From: an uncultured Candidatus Poseidoniales archaeon
GTDB lineage: Archaea > Thermoplasmatota > Poseidoniia > Poseidoniales > Poseidoniaceae
Assembly (NCBI GenBank): GCA_902605365.1
Contig: CACLCM010000004.1
Span: 27,795-91,794 of the forward strand
Reading direction: 5' to 3'
DNA: 64,000 nt
The position numbers were made by a program, and so were the translations under genes. The notes beneath the pieces are model-generated. The model searched no databases. It was not told the origin of the DNA and saw only the letters and a program-made list of their open reading frames with translations. Every line of letters begins with the position of its first letter. Position 1 is the stretch's first letter. Positions 1 through 11,500 of this stretch are shown one piece after another.

Positions 1-1
1 A

Positions 2-3000
2 GACGGAACAGTGTACATGACAGCCCACGATGAAATCGTAAGTATTTCTACAAGCAATGCCGTAACTGGAATTTCATACCCTTCGGGTGTGAGCAATTCT
101 ACAACAAATGCAGATTACAAGCAAATTAGTGTAGATTCAAATGGTGATATCCATTTGCTGGCTTATCATGATTTAGCATTACGAATTTACACTTGGGTCT
201 ATGACACAAGTTCAAATTCATGGAATTCAGGTTTAGATGCAGGTTCGGGTTCAATAACAGATGTTGGTCCTGGCCGCTCTTCACTCACTGTTGATTCCAA
301 CACACAACCGCATATTGCATTCATGAAAGGCTCAAGTGCTACTGACACCAATTCATTTGTAACATACAGTTACTATGACAATTCAGGTTCTAATTGGATT
401 ACAAGATTTACAGACCAAACACCATCTGGCTATTCAGGAGTCAGTTTGGAATTAGATTCAAACGATAATGTACATTTGGCATGGGTAGATAATGGTAACA
501 GAACATTATATCACACTAAACTCTCTTCAATATCGAATGCTCAAACAACAACACAATTGATTCAGCATGGTAATTCGGGTTCAAGTTACTACCAGGGCCA
601 ATACGGCCACAAAAACCTCGAACTTGTTATTGGAGCAGGTGATGACCCTTGGATTATTTGGACTCCATATTCACGAAATAATGCAGTATACAATATGGTT
701 GCACATTACGGTTCACCTATTGACAGTTCCTTGGACAGTACAGTTTATCCTGGCGATTATGATGGCGATGGAACATGTGACATGCTTGAAGTTGCTACCT
801 TAGATTATGGATATGATAGTCTAATCTTTGAGATGGAAATGGATATTTCATACGCACCTGAATATCCTGCAATGATGCCAACTGGTGTTGCAATAAGCCC
901 TTCACTACCATCCGGTTTGATCCTTAATACGACAACTGGAGAAATTAGTGGCCGTGTTACAACCAGTGATTTTGCTGGCTCTACTTACACTATTTCAACC
1001 ACTTCTGGTGTTGAAGCATGGAGTACGAATGTAACAATCAAATCTACTATGGAAAATCCATTATACAACGGTTATGAAAACCTTTTCAACAATGGATACA
1101 GCGACCAAAGCTCTACTAAAACAGCCTTCGCTAGTAATGGTGAAATAGTCACTTTAGAGAGGTATACTAACACAAATAGCATCACGATAGATGGTATTGC
1201 TGCAGGTGGAAATCATGACTCAAATGATATTGTTTTGAGTATGAGAGAGCCTACGGGAGATTACCTTTGGGCCAAGAGCATTAGAGGGAACTCATTCTAC
1301 ATCGGAGATGTTGACGTTGACAACAATGGTAACATTTACGCATTATTCCAAGCAACTGCTACAAGTAGTGACCCTGTTGAATTCAATTTCGATGGAGTGA
1401 CGATTGACACTAACGGAAAAACAACTGTTATTCTTGCAAAGTGGGATTACTATGGAAATCTACAGTGGGCAATCAATACTGAATCTACAGGTACTTCATC
1501 CACCGATTCAGCAATACTATCTGTAGGGGTTTCAGATGAAACTTCAGAAATGGACTTAGATAAGTCAACTGGTGATGTTGCAATAGTCGCTACTGCAAAG
1601 ACTGCCAATGATGATTTGAAGTTCGGCGGAATGCAAGTTGGACCATTTGGAACTTGTCTATCTACACAGCAACCTTGGGTTGCGAAAGTCAACACAAATG
1701 GGCAAGTACAGTGGACAGCAGTTGGTACATCTGACCCAACTCAGTGCCGTTACTCTCATCAACATAATGTTGTTTTACATCATGATGGTTCCGTGACATC
1801 TGCAGGAAATGTTTGGACTAGTTCTGGAGGTTGGGATTATGACTTTGGTTCTGCTTCAGCATCTGCATCTTCATTAAGTTCCACCATTGGTTCATCTTGG
1901 ATTGCACATACTGACAGTTCAGGAAATTGGGTTTGGGCCGAAAACGTGACAACTAATTCTAACTCGAATAACGCCAATACAAATCATTACTTTACAATGG
2001 ACAAGTTTAGCGACGATACTCTATTCTTCGCATATGTCAGTGACATTAATTACTGTACGAAAATTGAATTCGCTGGAAGCTCTTCCAGTTCGCTGCCGAC
2101 TCAGTATCAGTCGTCTTGCTTACACGCAGCAACTATGAACCACACTACCAGTGATGTTATTTCACTTGAAACTCGAATTGGCTATAGTGTCAATCATGAT
2201 TCCTACAAGAGTGATTCGATCTATTCTGCAGTTGATTCTGACGATATTGCACATGTCTTAATCGATATGGATAGTGGTTACGACTTGAGGACCACTGGGT
2301 TTGACAAAGACCTAAACGTAGCATATGATGTTACTTCTACGTCTTGGTCTACTAACCACAGGACTACCGACTTTGGACTCGATAATTCGGATTCAATTTA
2401 CTTCACAGGTTATCATGGTTCTAAGTTCATGCACAGGACAGCATCATTGCTGAGTCAATGTGGCATTGAAAATGGTGTTTATAATTGTCCTGGCGTTGAT
2501 AATTGGGACTCAGGTCAACAATCATTGTCAGCTTCCAGCAGCAACGTTAGACTCTACAGATTCTTTGGAGATTTCGACCACGAGATAAACTACAACAGTC
2601 CGTCAGAAGGAACATCTATCACCTTCAAATTGATAGGTTTCCATGGCGCTTCACCAGCGACCTATACACTGAACAATAGTTCAGGAATAACCAACAGCGC
2701 TGCTTTGCCTTGTGGACTAAATTTCAATCCAAACAATGGTGCCATAACTGGTTCTCCTACCAACGGATGTACAGATACGGCAAATGAGACCTATACAATT
2801 ACTGTAAACCTCGGTTCCTCATCATACGCATGGAGTAGAAGTCAATCATTTGAGGTAACATTCGGAATAAGTCCTGCATTACCTGTTGTTTCATACAACC
2901 CTGCAGATACTACCCAGTCCTACACTAGAGGTGTGGCGATCACTCCAATTGCCCCAACTGGAATTACGAACAGTGCAAACCTGCACCACTTTACCACATA

Positions 3001-6000
3001 TCCGCCTCTACCGGCTGGATTATCGGTAAATAGTACAGGACACATTACTGGTACGCCAACTGCAAACCAAAGCACTGCAACCTTCAAGGTGAAGTCATGT
3101 AACAGTTGGAATGTATGTAGTACGGGTGTTCCGTTTACAATTACCATTGACGAACCTGCACCTGTGATTTCTTACCCTGATTCAGAATATGAATTCTTCA
3201 AGGATGTACCAATCACTCCAGTCGTACCAACAAGTACTGGTGGAGTTCCTTCCTCATGGGAGGTATCTCCAGACCTACCGACCGGTATGAGTTTGAGAGG
3301 CGATGGTGCAATCATAGGAATTCCATTCGTGGATTCACCTGCAACAAACTACACAATCTATGCTAACAATAGTGGTGGAACTGGAACTGAAGTAATTGAA
3401 ATTACAATTAATGGAACTGGTGTATTCATCAATTACCCATACAATACTGCAGAATTGGCACAATACTCGCCAATGATGGCTTTGTATCCATCTACATCTG
3501 GAGCTGCTGTTGTTTCATGGACTATTGAACCAGCACTACCTAGTGGCATATTCTTCGGAACAAACAATGGTACAATTTGGGGAACTCCAAACACTCTGAC
3601 CGAGAGTACTGTGTACACAATCAATGCAACAGGAGTTGAGGACTATGGAATCTCAACTGTGACCATATCTGTTCTCCTAGATACAGACCTGGACTCAATA
3701 CCTGACGTCAATGATGACGATATTGATGGAGATGGCTGGTCCAACATTGATGAGATAAATTGTCAAACCGATGAAATGGATGAATCATCCTATCCAAGTG
3801 ACATTGACCAAGATAAGATCTGTGACCTGCTTGATACAAGTGACGACAGAGCAATCATTGTCATCTACATGAAGGATAGCGTCGAATTAGCTAATGATTC
3901 AGCAATGAACTCACTAATTCCAATTACAGCAGGTGGAGACATTGACACTTGGGAGATTTATCCTGCATTGCCTCTTGGACTAGACTTCAATGGAACAATG
4001 CCTGGTCGCTCTACAACTGACACGGGTACAATTTCGGGAACGCCTACTGAACTCAGTGCTGCTACCGTATACACTATCTGGGCTAACAACACAAACTCTG
4101 GACAGAGTGGTTCATTCCAGATTACTTTGAGTGTATTGCTCGATTCTGATGGCGATGGCACACCTGACGTCTATGATGATGACATGGATGGCGACGGATG
4201 GTCTAACGAAATGGAGAATCTCTGTGGAGAAGACCCTGTTGATGCATCCAGCACTCCAATCGATACCGATGGAGATGGTCTGTGTAATTACATCGACAGC
4301 GATGATGACAATGATACATTCATTGACACAGATGAAATCATGTGTAACTCTGATTCAGAAGACCAATTCTCTGTACCAATCGATGATGACAACGATGGAA
4401 TCTGTGATGCTCTGCAATCTGATAGAGACCTTGACGGATGGGCAGATGGCCCTGAAGAATCATGTGGCTCTGACCCAGATGATGCATCCAGTGTACCTGT
4501 TGATTCTGATGGCGACATGATCTGTGATTCACAAGATGATGACAGAGATGGCGATTATGTAGGAAACAACGTTGACGACTTCCCGGATGACCGTTCTGCT
4601 TCAAAGGATACTGATGGCGATGGTAAGCCTGACTCACTGTCAGGAACATCAACATCAGACCCACAATTGGTTGAAGACTTTGATGACGATGATGACAACT
4701 GGGAAGATTACAAGGAATCCGAGTGTGGTACAGACCCACTCGATGAATCTGACTTCCCTACTGACTCAGATGGAGATGGTGAATGTGACGCTCTAGAAGA
4801 CGACACTGATGGTGATGGATTTTCTGATGCTGAAGATGCATTCCCACTGGATAGTAGCGAATGGCTAGATACAGATGGTGACGAAGTTGGTGACAATGCT
4901 GACGAAGATGACGATGGAGACACATGGTCTGACGCTGATGAAGAGAGATGTGGTTCTGACAGTCTTAATGCAGAAAGTATCCCAGAAAACATTGAGGATG
5001 AAACCACCTGTGTAACTGTCAAGACTGAATCTAAGGATGACGATGACGACAGCAGTTCCTCCACAATGTGGTGGATTTGCGTCTGCTTCCCATTACTACT
5101 ACTGCTGCTTCTGATACCACTAATATATTGGTCCAGAGAAAAGGGAGAGTCCCTAATGGTACTTGTTGGAATGAAGAACGGACCTGAACCTGAACACACT
5201 ACTGCAAGGCCTAACTTTGTCAGTGGAAGTGGAACAAAGAACGACCCGTTCGTGCTTAAACCAGGACACGTCGAAAACTTTGGAGACAGTTGTGAAAGTA
5301 AGGAAACTATCACTATCACAAACCTAGACCCTGAATCTCTGATAACAATCACAGATATGGCATCGCACACAAACCGTGGTCGATTCAATATGGATTCTAT
5401 CCTAGTAGAAGGCAACTCTGATGATAAGGGCAGTGGCGCAATTGTCTTCACATTGAAGTTTGATGATAATGTAACTGAAGACGATGTTAGTGGAGTTTAC
5501 AACGGCCAAATCAGAATCGGTAGTGCATCTGTTTACATCCTTTGGGAAGTAAAGGTTGGAGACCCTGAGGCCGATGAACTAGCAGAAGCTGATAGAAGAG
5601 CCAAGGAATTGAAGGCCCAAGAAGACGCTGAGAGGAAGGCAATCAAGGAAGCTGAAGCAAAGGATAAGGCTGACAAGAAGGCTGCTGAAGAGAAAGCCAA
5701 GGCTGAGAAAGAAGCCGCTGACAAGGCTGCCGCTGAAAAGGAAAAATCTGAGAAAGAGGCTGCTGAAGCAAAGGCGAAAGCCGAGATTGAGGCTGCTGAT
5801 GCAATGGCAAAGGCTGAGAAAGAGGCTGCTGAAAAGAAACTCAAGGAAGCCGAAGAAAAAGCTGCTGCTGCTGAAGCAAAGGCAAAGGCTGCTGAAGAGA
5901 AGGCTGCTGCTGAAAAGAAAGCTCGTGAAGATTCAGAAGATGCTGCTCGTGTTGCTGCTGAAAAGGCCGCTCAAGAAAGGCTTGAACAGATGGAGAAAGA

Positions 6001-6532
6001 GATGGAAGAGCGCCGTAAGAAACTCGATGAAATGGATGAGGCTACTCGTAAGAAAGAGGAAGAACTCATACGTATTTCTGAGAAGGCTAAGAGCATCGAT
6101 TTCACCACTCTTGGAGTTGCTGCTAGAAGCACTGTCTCCAAACCAGTTGAAAAGGGCGCTACTGAAGTCACAATGGGCGATACCTCTGAATTCGATGAAA
6201 GCGGCAGTGCTTGGGTCCAAGATGACGAAGGTGGCATGAACATCTCATGGACCGGAAAGACCGCAACTGCATTGACCGGTGTTAAGGGCCTCAAGAGAGG
6301 CTTCGCCGCTGCAGCAATGATCACAGCCAGCGATGACCTACAAAGAATCAAGGGAGTTGGACCTTTCATCGAGGATAAGTTGAATGCTCTTGGAATCTAC
6401 ACTTTCGAACAGGTTGGTAACATGACTTCAGAAATTGAAGAACAAGTTAACATCGCTATCGAATTCTTCCCTGGAAGAATTAAGAGAGACAAGTGGGCTA
6501 AGCAAGCAAAGAAATTCGCTGACCAAAAGTGA
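2..6532 (+). CDS. Giant surface/adhesin-like protein (5'-truncated by window edge): He_PIG/Ig-like repeats, TSP3-like DxDxDG repeats, single TM, K/A/E-rich coiled coil, C-terminal HhH domain
   Basis: Open frame runs to the window edge (DGTVYMTAHDE...) with no signal peptide. Repeated 'LPxGLxxNxxTGxIxGTPT' Ig-like motifs; many 'DxDGDGxxD' repeats; TM 'WWICVCFPLLLLLLLIPLIYW'; AEKEAAEKAKA coiled coil; C-term 'LQRIKGVGPFIEDKLNALGIYTFEQVGNMT...FPGRIKRDKWAKQAKKF'. Confidence 0.85.
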   Translation, partial: DGTVYMTAHDEIVSISTSNAVTGISYPSGVSNSTTNADYKQISVDSNGDIHLLAYHDLALRIYTWVYDTSSNSWNSGLDAGSGSITDVGPGRSSLTVDSNTQPHIAFMKGSSATDTNSFVTYSYYDNSGSNWITRFTDQTPSGYSGVSLELDSNDNVHLAWVDNGNRTLYHTKLSSISNAQTTTQLIQHGNSGSSYYQGQYGHKNLELVIGAGDDPWIIWTPYSRNNAVYNMVAHYGSPIDSSLDSTVYPGDYDGDGTCDMLEVATLDYGYDSLIFEMEMDISYAPEYPAMMPTGVAISPSLPSGLILNTTTGEISGRVTTSDFAGSTYTISTTSGVEAWSTNVTIKSTMENPLYNGYENLFNNGYSDQSSTKTAFASNGEIVTLERYTNTNSITIDGIAAGGNHDSNDIVLSMREPTGDYLWAKSIRGNSFYIGDVDVDNNGNIYALFQATATSSDPVEFNFDGVTIDTNGKTTVILAKWDYYGNLQWAINTESTGTSSTDSAILSVGVSDETSEMDLDKSTGDVAIVATAKTANDDLKFGGMQVGPFGTCLSTQQPWVAKVNTNGQVQWTAVGTSDPTQCRYSHQHNVVLHHDGSVTSAGNVWTSSGGWDYDFGSASASASSLSSTIGSSWIAHTDSSGNWVWAENVTTNSNSNNANTNHYFTMDKFSDDTLFFAYVSDINYCTKIEFAGSSSSSLPTQYQSSCLHAATMNHTTSDVISLETRIGYSVNHDSYKSDSIYSAVDSDDIAHVLIDMDSGYDLRTTGFDKDLNVAYDVTSTSWSTNHRTTDFGLDNSDSIYFTGYHGSKFMHRTASLLSQCGIENGVYNCPGVDNWDSGQQSLSASSSNVRLYRFFGDFDHEINYNSPSEGTSITFKLIGFHGASPATYTLNNSSGITNSAALPCGLNFNPNNGAITGSPTNGCTDTANETYTITVNLGSSSYAWSRSQSFEVTFGISPALPVVSYNPADTTQSYTRGVAITPIAPTGITNSANLHHFTTYPPLPAGLSVNSTGHITGTPTANQSTATFKVKSCNSWNVCSTGVPFTITIDEPAPVISYPDSEYEFFKDVPITPVVPTSTGGVPSSWEVSPDLPTGMSLRGDGAIIGIPFVDSPATNYTIYANNSGGTGTEVIEITINGTGVFINYPYNTAELAQYSPMMALYPSTSGAAVVSWTIEPALPSGIFFGTNNGTIWGTPNTLTESTVYTINATGVEDYGISTVTISVLLDTDLDSIPDVNDDDIDGDGWSNIDEINCQTDEMDESSYPSDIDQDKICDLLDTSDDRAIIVIYMKDSVELANDSAMNSLIPITAGGDIDTWEIYPALPLGLDFNGTMPGRSTTDTGTISGTPTELSAATVYTIWANNTNSGQSGSFQITLSVLLDSDGDGTPDVYDDDMDGDGWSNEMENLCGEDPVDASSTPIDTDGDGLCNYIDSDDDNDTFIDTDEIMCNSDSEDQFSVPIDDDNDGICDALQSDRDLDGWADGPEESCGSDPDDASSVPVDSDGDMICDSQDDDRDGDYVGNNVDDFPDDRSASKDTDGDGKPDSLSGTSTSDPQLVEDFDDDDDNWEDYKESECGTDPLDESDFPTDSDGDGECDALEDDTDGDGFSDAEDAFPLDSSEWLDTDGDEVGDNADEDDDGDTWSDADEERCGSDSLNAESIPENIEDETTCVTVKTESKDDDDDSSSSTMWWICVCFPLLLLLLLIPLIYWSREKGESLMVLVGMKNGPEPEHTTARPNFVSGSGTKNDPFVLKPGHVENFGDSCESKETITITNLDPESLITITDMASHTNRGRFNMDSILVEGNSDDKGSGAIVFTLKFDDNVTEDDVSGVYNGQIRIGSASVYILWEVKVGDPEADELAEADRRAKELKAQEDAERKAIKEAEAKDKADKKAAEEKAKAEKEAADKAAAEKEKSEKEAAEAKAKAEIEAADAMAKAEKEAAEKKLKEAEEKAAAAEAKAKAAEEKAAAEKKAREDSEDAARVAAEKAAQERLEQMEKEMEERRKKLDEMDEATRKKEEELIRISEKAKSIDFTTLGVAARSTVSKPVEKGATEVTMGDTSEFDESGSAWVQDDEGGMNISWTGKTATALTGVKGLKRGFAAAAMITASDDLQRIKGVGPFIEDKLNALGIYTFEQVGNMTSEIEEQVNIAIEFFPGRIKRDKWAKQAKKFADQK
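3660..4985 (+). repeat. TSP3-like calcium-binding repeat region (DxDxDG units) in giant surface protein
   Basis: Translation shows repeated DTDGDGxCD / DDDxDGxxD / DSDGDxxCD units with regular Cys spacing. Confidence 0.8.
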
Positions 6533-7830
6533 AACATATGGAATTAATTTCAGACTTGCTTGATTACTTAGATGGCTTGCCATTCGGTGCCAAAGTCGCT
6601 TTGTGTGTCCTTGGGATTGCGTTAGCATTAACTGGTGCTAGGTATGTTCTAATCAATCCATGGAAGGAGATTGTAAAAAGCAGTTCTGCAGGTTGGGACG
6701 ATTTACTACTAGGACCTCTTGCCATTAGATTGAATCTATTCATAATAGCAGGAGGATGCCAATTATCTGCTAAATGGCTAATCGATTCAGATGTTGATTA
6801 CAACACACTGCAACCATATTTTGGTGCGACTTACATAATGATTGCAACCTCGATTTCAAGTGTATCAGCAAAATATCTGATGCCAGTAATCCTTGAACAA
6901 TTTCAGAAAAAGGATGCAGTTACCGTTTCGGGAGGAAACCCAATCTTGGTAATTTGTACTCGTGCAGCACTATATTTTGTGGGCTCATATTTTGCTCTGA
7001 TTGAACTTGATATCGATTTGTTCGGTATATTTGCATCATTAACATTGATTGCACTTATCATGGGAATTGCAATGCAGCAAACCATTAGCAACATTGCTAA
7101 TTCATTCTTATTGGCAGTAGACCAACCATTTGAGGTAGGAGATAGAATAGAAGTTGGAGAAACATTGGGAACAGTAGTATCAATCGGTGTTCTGTCAACC
7201 AAAGTTCTTGACCGTGATGAAAGATTAGTAATCATTCCTAACAATACAATCGTATCTTCAGATATTGTCAACCACGCAAGAGGTGGTGGAGAAGGTACTG
7301 CAAGTCGTAAATCTCTGGTTATGGACATAGGTGTAAGTTATGATGAAGATGTTGACCATGTCAAGTACACTCTACTCACACTTGCTAGAGATTCTCCTTA
7401 CTGCTTGGATAATCCAGAGCCAAGAGTTTTGGTAAACCAACTCGATGATTTCACTAAAAATTTCAGGCTTTTTTCATGGATTGAAAACTACAATGAAGAG
7501 TTCATTGCAAGAGATTGGATTCTGAAATCAATCGATGAGAATTTCAACAGTGAAGGAATATCAATTTCATTCCCTACAGAAATTGAAATCGATGGTGAGT
7601 TAGCTTCAATCGACCAGTCTGCTAAGGCTGAGCGTCAAAAAATTGCTCGTGAACAGATGGCTATCGAAGATCAGCGATTCCAAGAAGATAGAGAAGCGGC
7701 ACGTCTGCGCCTAAAGGAATTAGAAGATAAGATGCTGAAGGCTCAACTATCTGGTGGCAAGGTTTCAGATTTAGAATTTGAAGCACAAGCTCTTGAAGCC
7801 GAGTTAGACGCCTATGAAAGCGAAGGCTAA
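6529..7830 (+). CDS. MscS-family small-conductance mechanosensitive channel
   Basis: Multiple TM segments followed by 'MGIAMQQTISNIANSFLLAVDQPFEVGDRIEVGETLGTVVSIGVLSTKVLDRDERLVIIPNNTIVSSDIVNHAR', typical of the MscS beta domain. GTG start overlaps upstream stop (GTGA); ATG at 6538 is an alternative. Confidence 0.9.
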   Translation: MKHMELISDLLDYLDGLPFGAKVALCVLGIALALTGARYVLINPWKEIVKSSSAGWDDLLLGPLAIRLNLFIIAGGCQLSAKWLIDSDVDYNTLQPYFGATYIMIATSISSVSAKYLMPVILEQFQKKDAVTVSGGNPILVICTRAALYFVGSYFALIELDIDLFGIFASLTLIALIMGIAMQQTISNIANSFLLAVDQPFEVGDRIEVGETLGTVVSIGVLSTKVLDRDERLVIIPNNTIVSSDIVNHARGGGEGTASRKSLVMDIGVSYDEDVDHVKYTLLTLARDSPYCLDNPEPRVLVNQLDDFTKNFRLFSWIENYNEEFIARDWILKSIDENFNSEGISISFPTEIEIDGELASIDQSAKAERQKIAREQMAIEDQRFQEDREAARLRLKELEDKMLKAQLSGGKVSDLEFEAQALEAELDAYESEG

Positions 7831-7847
7831 GGAACGTACAAAGTGAC

Positions 7848-8462
7848 CTAAGACGCAGGGCCTCTGATTAGGAAGACGACCCATAGTAGTGAGAGCAAGA
7901 CTCCACAGATTTGGAAGATCCTACGTCCGTGCTTTTCATCACTGAATAGTCCGGATAGGCGGTCTCCGAAGAAGGTCCAAGCGATCATCGCAGATACGCA
8001 AGTTACTAGTGAAACCAAGATGATCACACTAATTCCAACAAAGCCACCACCCAGAGGTTCCATGTATTGACTCATCATGATAATGATGAATGCCCATTCC
8101 TTACCGTTGACATACTGCATTGCAATACCGGTCTTGATTCCGAGTTTGCCTTCACTAGTTTCTGCTTCGATTTTGGAGGGGTCAATTCTGAACATTGCCA
8201 CAACCATCGCACCAAGGAAAACCATTCCAATCCAATGAAGAGCAGTGAGTGCGATTTCATTTCCATCCAGAGAGTTGACGAGGAATCCGATTATGAGTTC
8301 AATCGAGACAAATCCAATTGCCATTCCGGTGATTAGTGTGATATTGGCCTTCTTTCCAAACATGCCACTGTGAGCAAATGATGTCAGAGCATTAGGCCCG
8401 GGAGTCAACAATCCCAAAGCAAGTAAGAGCAACAACTGAAGTAAAGCAGTTGTAGCATCCAT
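7848..8462 (-). CDS. LysE/RhtB-family translocator
   Basis: N-terminal 'LLALGLLTPGPNALTSFAHSGMFGKKA', multiple TM segments, ~204 aa. Confidence 0.75.
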   Translation of the reverse strand: MDATTALLQLLLLLALGLLTPGPNALTSFAHSGMFGKKANITLITGMAIGFVSIELIIGFLVNSLDGNEIALTALHWIGMVFLGAMVVAMFRIDPSKIEAETSEGKLGIKTGIAMQYVNGKEWAFIIIMMSQYMEPLGGGFVGISVIILVSLVTCVSAMIAWTFFGDRLSGLFSDEKHGRRIFQICGVLLSLLWVVFLIRGPAS

Positions 8463-8516
8463 GATTGCTCTACCCTATCATGATAAATAATAATTGAGAC
8501 AGTTAAACTGTTCAAA

Positions 8517-11500
8517 TCACATGTTACGGCGATACTGTCCACCGACAGCAAACAGTGCATCAGTAATTTGACCAAGTGAAGCAACCTTGGAAGTTTCCAT
8601 CAATTCCTCGAATACATTGCCGCCTTCTCTAGCGACCTGCTGTAATCTACTGAGTGCCTCTTCATCGCGAGGAATTGCCTGAGTTCTCTCAAGACATGCT
8701 TGTTTCTCATCAGGGTTAGCACGAGCAAGTTCCATGTCGAACTCGTCTGCGGAATCTTCGTCGAAGTCTGTAGCATTTGGATTCAGGAATGTGTTTACAC
8801 CAATGATAGGTAGTGTTCCATCGTGCTTGAGGTGTTCGTAGTACATGCTTTCATCTTGGATCTTACCACGCTGATACATTGTTTCCATAGCACCAAGAAC
8901 ACCGCCTCTGCGAGATAGTGCTTCGAATTCCTGAAGAACTGCTTCCTCAACCAAGTCGGTTAACTCCTCTACGATGAATGAACCCTGCATAGGGTTCTCC
9001 GTCTTTGTCCAACCGCTTTCTTTGTTCACAATCAACTGAATTGCGAGTGCCCTTCTAACCGACTCTTCAGTTGGTGTAGTAATCGCTTCATCATACGCAT
9101 TGGTGTGCAGTGAGTTAGCATTGTCCTGAATTGCCAATAATGCTTGCAAGGTAGTACGAATATCATTGAAATCAATCTCTTGGGCGTGAAGGCTTCTACC
9201 ACTGGTCTGAATGTGATACTTGAGCTTCTGACTGCGAGCGTCTGCACCATACAAATCACGCATGGTTACTGCCCATATACGGCGAGCAACTCTTCCAATG
9301 ACCGTGTATTCTGGGTCTAGGCCATTAGAGAAGAAGAACGAGAGATTTGGTGCAAATTCTGCTACATCCATTCCTCTGCTTCGGTAATACTCAACATAGG
9401 TGAAACCGTTTGCAAGAGTTAGTGCCAACTGTGTAATTGGGTTTGCACCTGCTTCTGCGATGTGGTAGCCGGAAATTGAAACCGAGTAGTGGTTGCGTAC
9501 TCCGTTATCGATGTAGTACTGCTGAACATCTCCCATCATCTTGAGAGCGAAAGGTGTTGAGAAGATACAGGTGTTTTGGGCTTGATCTTCTTTGAGAATA
9601 TCAGCCTGAACTGTTCCTCTAACTGTCTGAAGAGTCTTTGCTTTGATTTCTGCATATGTAGCTGCATCTACCATTTCGTCTCCTCTCTTTCCGACTGTTA
9701 CAAGACCGAATCCATTGTGACCTTCTGGCAAATCACCACGGTAGCCACTAGCATCTGCTTCTAATTGCAGATGCTTCTCGACTTGTTGGTCGATTGCTGC
9801 ATTGAGATAGAATGCAAGAATCACTGGAGCTGGTCCATTGATTGTCATTGAAACTGAGGTATTTGCGTCACACAAATCAAATCCAGAATAAAGACGCTTA
9901 GCGTCATCTATGCTAGCGATAGAAACACCGGAGTTACCGACCTTACCCCAAATATCTGGGCGACGGTCAGGGTCACGCCCATACAGAGTTACACTGTCGA
10001 AAGCGGTAGAAAGGCGAACGTAATCTTGGCCTTGTGAAAGAAGGTGGAAGCGACGGTTTGTCCTCTCCCCCTCGCCTTCTCCGGCAAACATACGAGCACT
10101 CAACTCATCGGTTCGCTTGAATGGGAATACTCCTGCTGTGAATGGGAAATGTCCTGGGGCATTCTCTCTTGATATCCAATTGTACATGTCTCCATCATCG
10201 GAATACTTCGGAAGTGCGACACGAGGGATCATCTGATGAGACAAGGATTCAGTAACTGTTGAAACTGTGAATGGCTTTCCACGAACATAGTAGGTGAATT
10301 CGCCACTGGAATATTGCTCTGCCAAATCTCTGAAATCTGAAACGACTTGACTTGCTTCTGCAATCTCTTCACGTAATTCCGCTAGATGCTCCTCAACCTC
10401 ACTCTTGATTGAAGGCAACTCTTTGCTTGCTGTCTCAAGATGTTGCATTACTCGCAACTTCTCTGCAACACTGCCATTTTGTGAATGGTAATCGCGAACA
10501 ACTGAGGATATCTCTGAAAGATAATGCACACGCTCAGGAGGGATTACTCCCTTGCGCTCTCCAATTACACCAATCGGCTCACTTGCATTGAAATCAACCA
10601 TTGCGGCTAATTTCTGCCATAGAACATCCACACCGGGGTCTGCAAATTGACTAGCTATTGTAGCAACTACGGGGAGTTCCAAATCTTCGACATCAAACAT
10701 GTTACGATTGCGTCTAACTTGTTTTCGAATTGCACGCAGTGCATCTTCACTGCCTCTCTTTTCGTACTTGTTTAGCACGACTAAGTCCGCTACATCGAGC
10801 ATCTCGATTTTCTCTAACTGAGTATGAGCACCGAACTCTGCAGTCATGACATACAATGAACGGTCTGAAACAGTAGTAATCGCATCACTACCTTGTCCAA
10901 TTCCGCTTGTCTCACAGAAGATTAAATCGAAGCCAACAGCCTTTGCGGCCTCGATTGCTCTATCGAGGTTAGCACTGATTTCTGAACCGCTACCTCTGCT
11001 CGCTAAAGAGCGCATGAAGAGGTTGTTATTGGAAAGTGAATTCATTCTGATACGGTCGCCTAGTAAAGCACCACCTGTTCGCTTTCTAGTTGGGTCAACA
11101 CAGAGTAAGCATACTTTCTTGTCGGGGTTGTCACGAAGAATTCGCAGCATTAATTCGTCCAACAAACTGCTCTTTCCTGCACCACCTGTACCTGTAAAAC
11201 CGATTACTGGGACTTCAGAATCGCTAGAGCGAACCTTGTTGAGAGTCTCTTTGAATTCATCATCACTTGCAGATTCTGATAGAGTCATCAGAAGACCTAC
11301 TTTGGCCATATCATTCGCCGTAATCGGTCCATCGAGACTTGCTATTCTACTGCCTGCAATCAAGTCGACCTCGCTCGCAGTACCCATCAAATCGTGAATC
11401 ATTCCCATTAGTCCCATCTTTCGGCCATCATCTGGAGAATATATTTTGGAAATACCACTCTTGTGTAAATCTCTAATTTCAGGAGGAGTAATTGTTCCAC

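Noticed and set aside
4131-4520. 129-aa plus-strand out-of-frame ORF, Met-rich
   Set aside because: Frame-shifted reading of GATGG-type repeats inside the giant surface protein.
3660-4985. Possible CRISPR-like or minisatellite array (repeated GATGGCGATGG)
   Set aside because: Repeats are codon-phased, variable and encode TSP3 calcium loops; no conserved repeat/unique spacer structure.
4708-5451. 247-aa minus-strand ORF
   Set aside because: Antisense to DxDG-repeat and tail region of the giant surface protein; Ser-rich translation is the artefact expected from GAT/GAC-rich coding DNA.
5533-5844. 103-aa minus-strand Ala/Ser/Phe-rich ORF
   Set aside because: Antisense of the GCTGAAGAG coiled-coil repeat; low complexity artefact.
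10846-11397. 183-aa plus-strand ORF
   Set aside because: Antisense to the GTPase domain of the IcmF-type mutase; no recognisable features.
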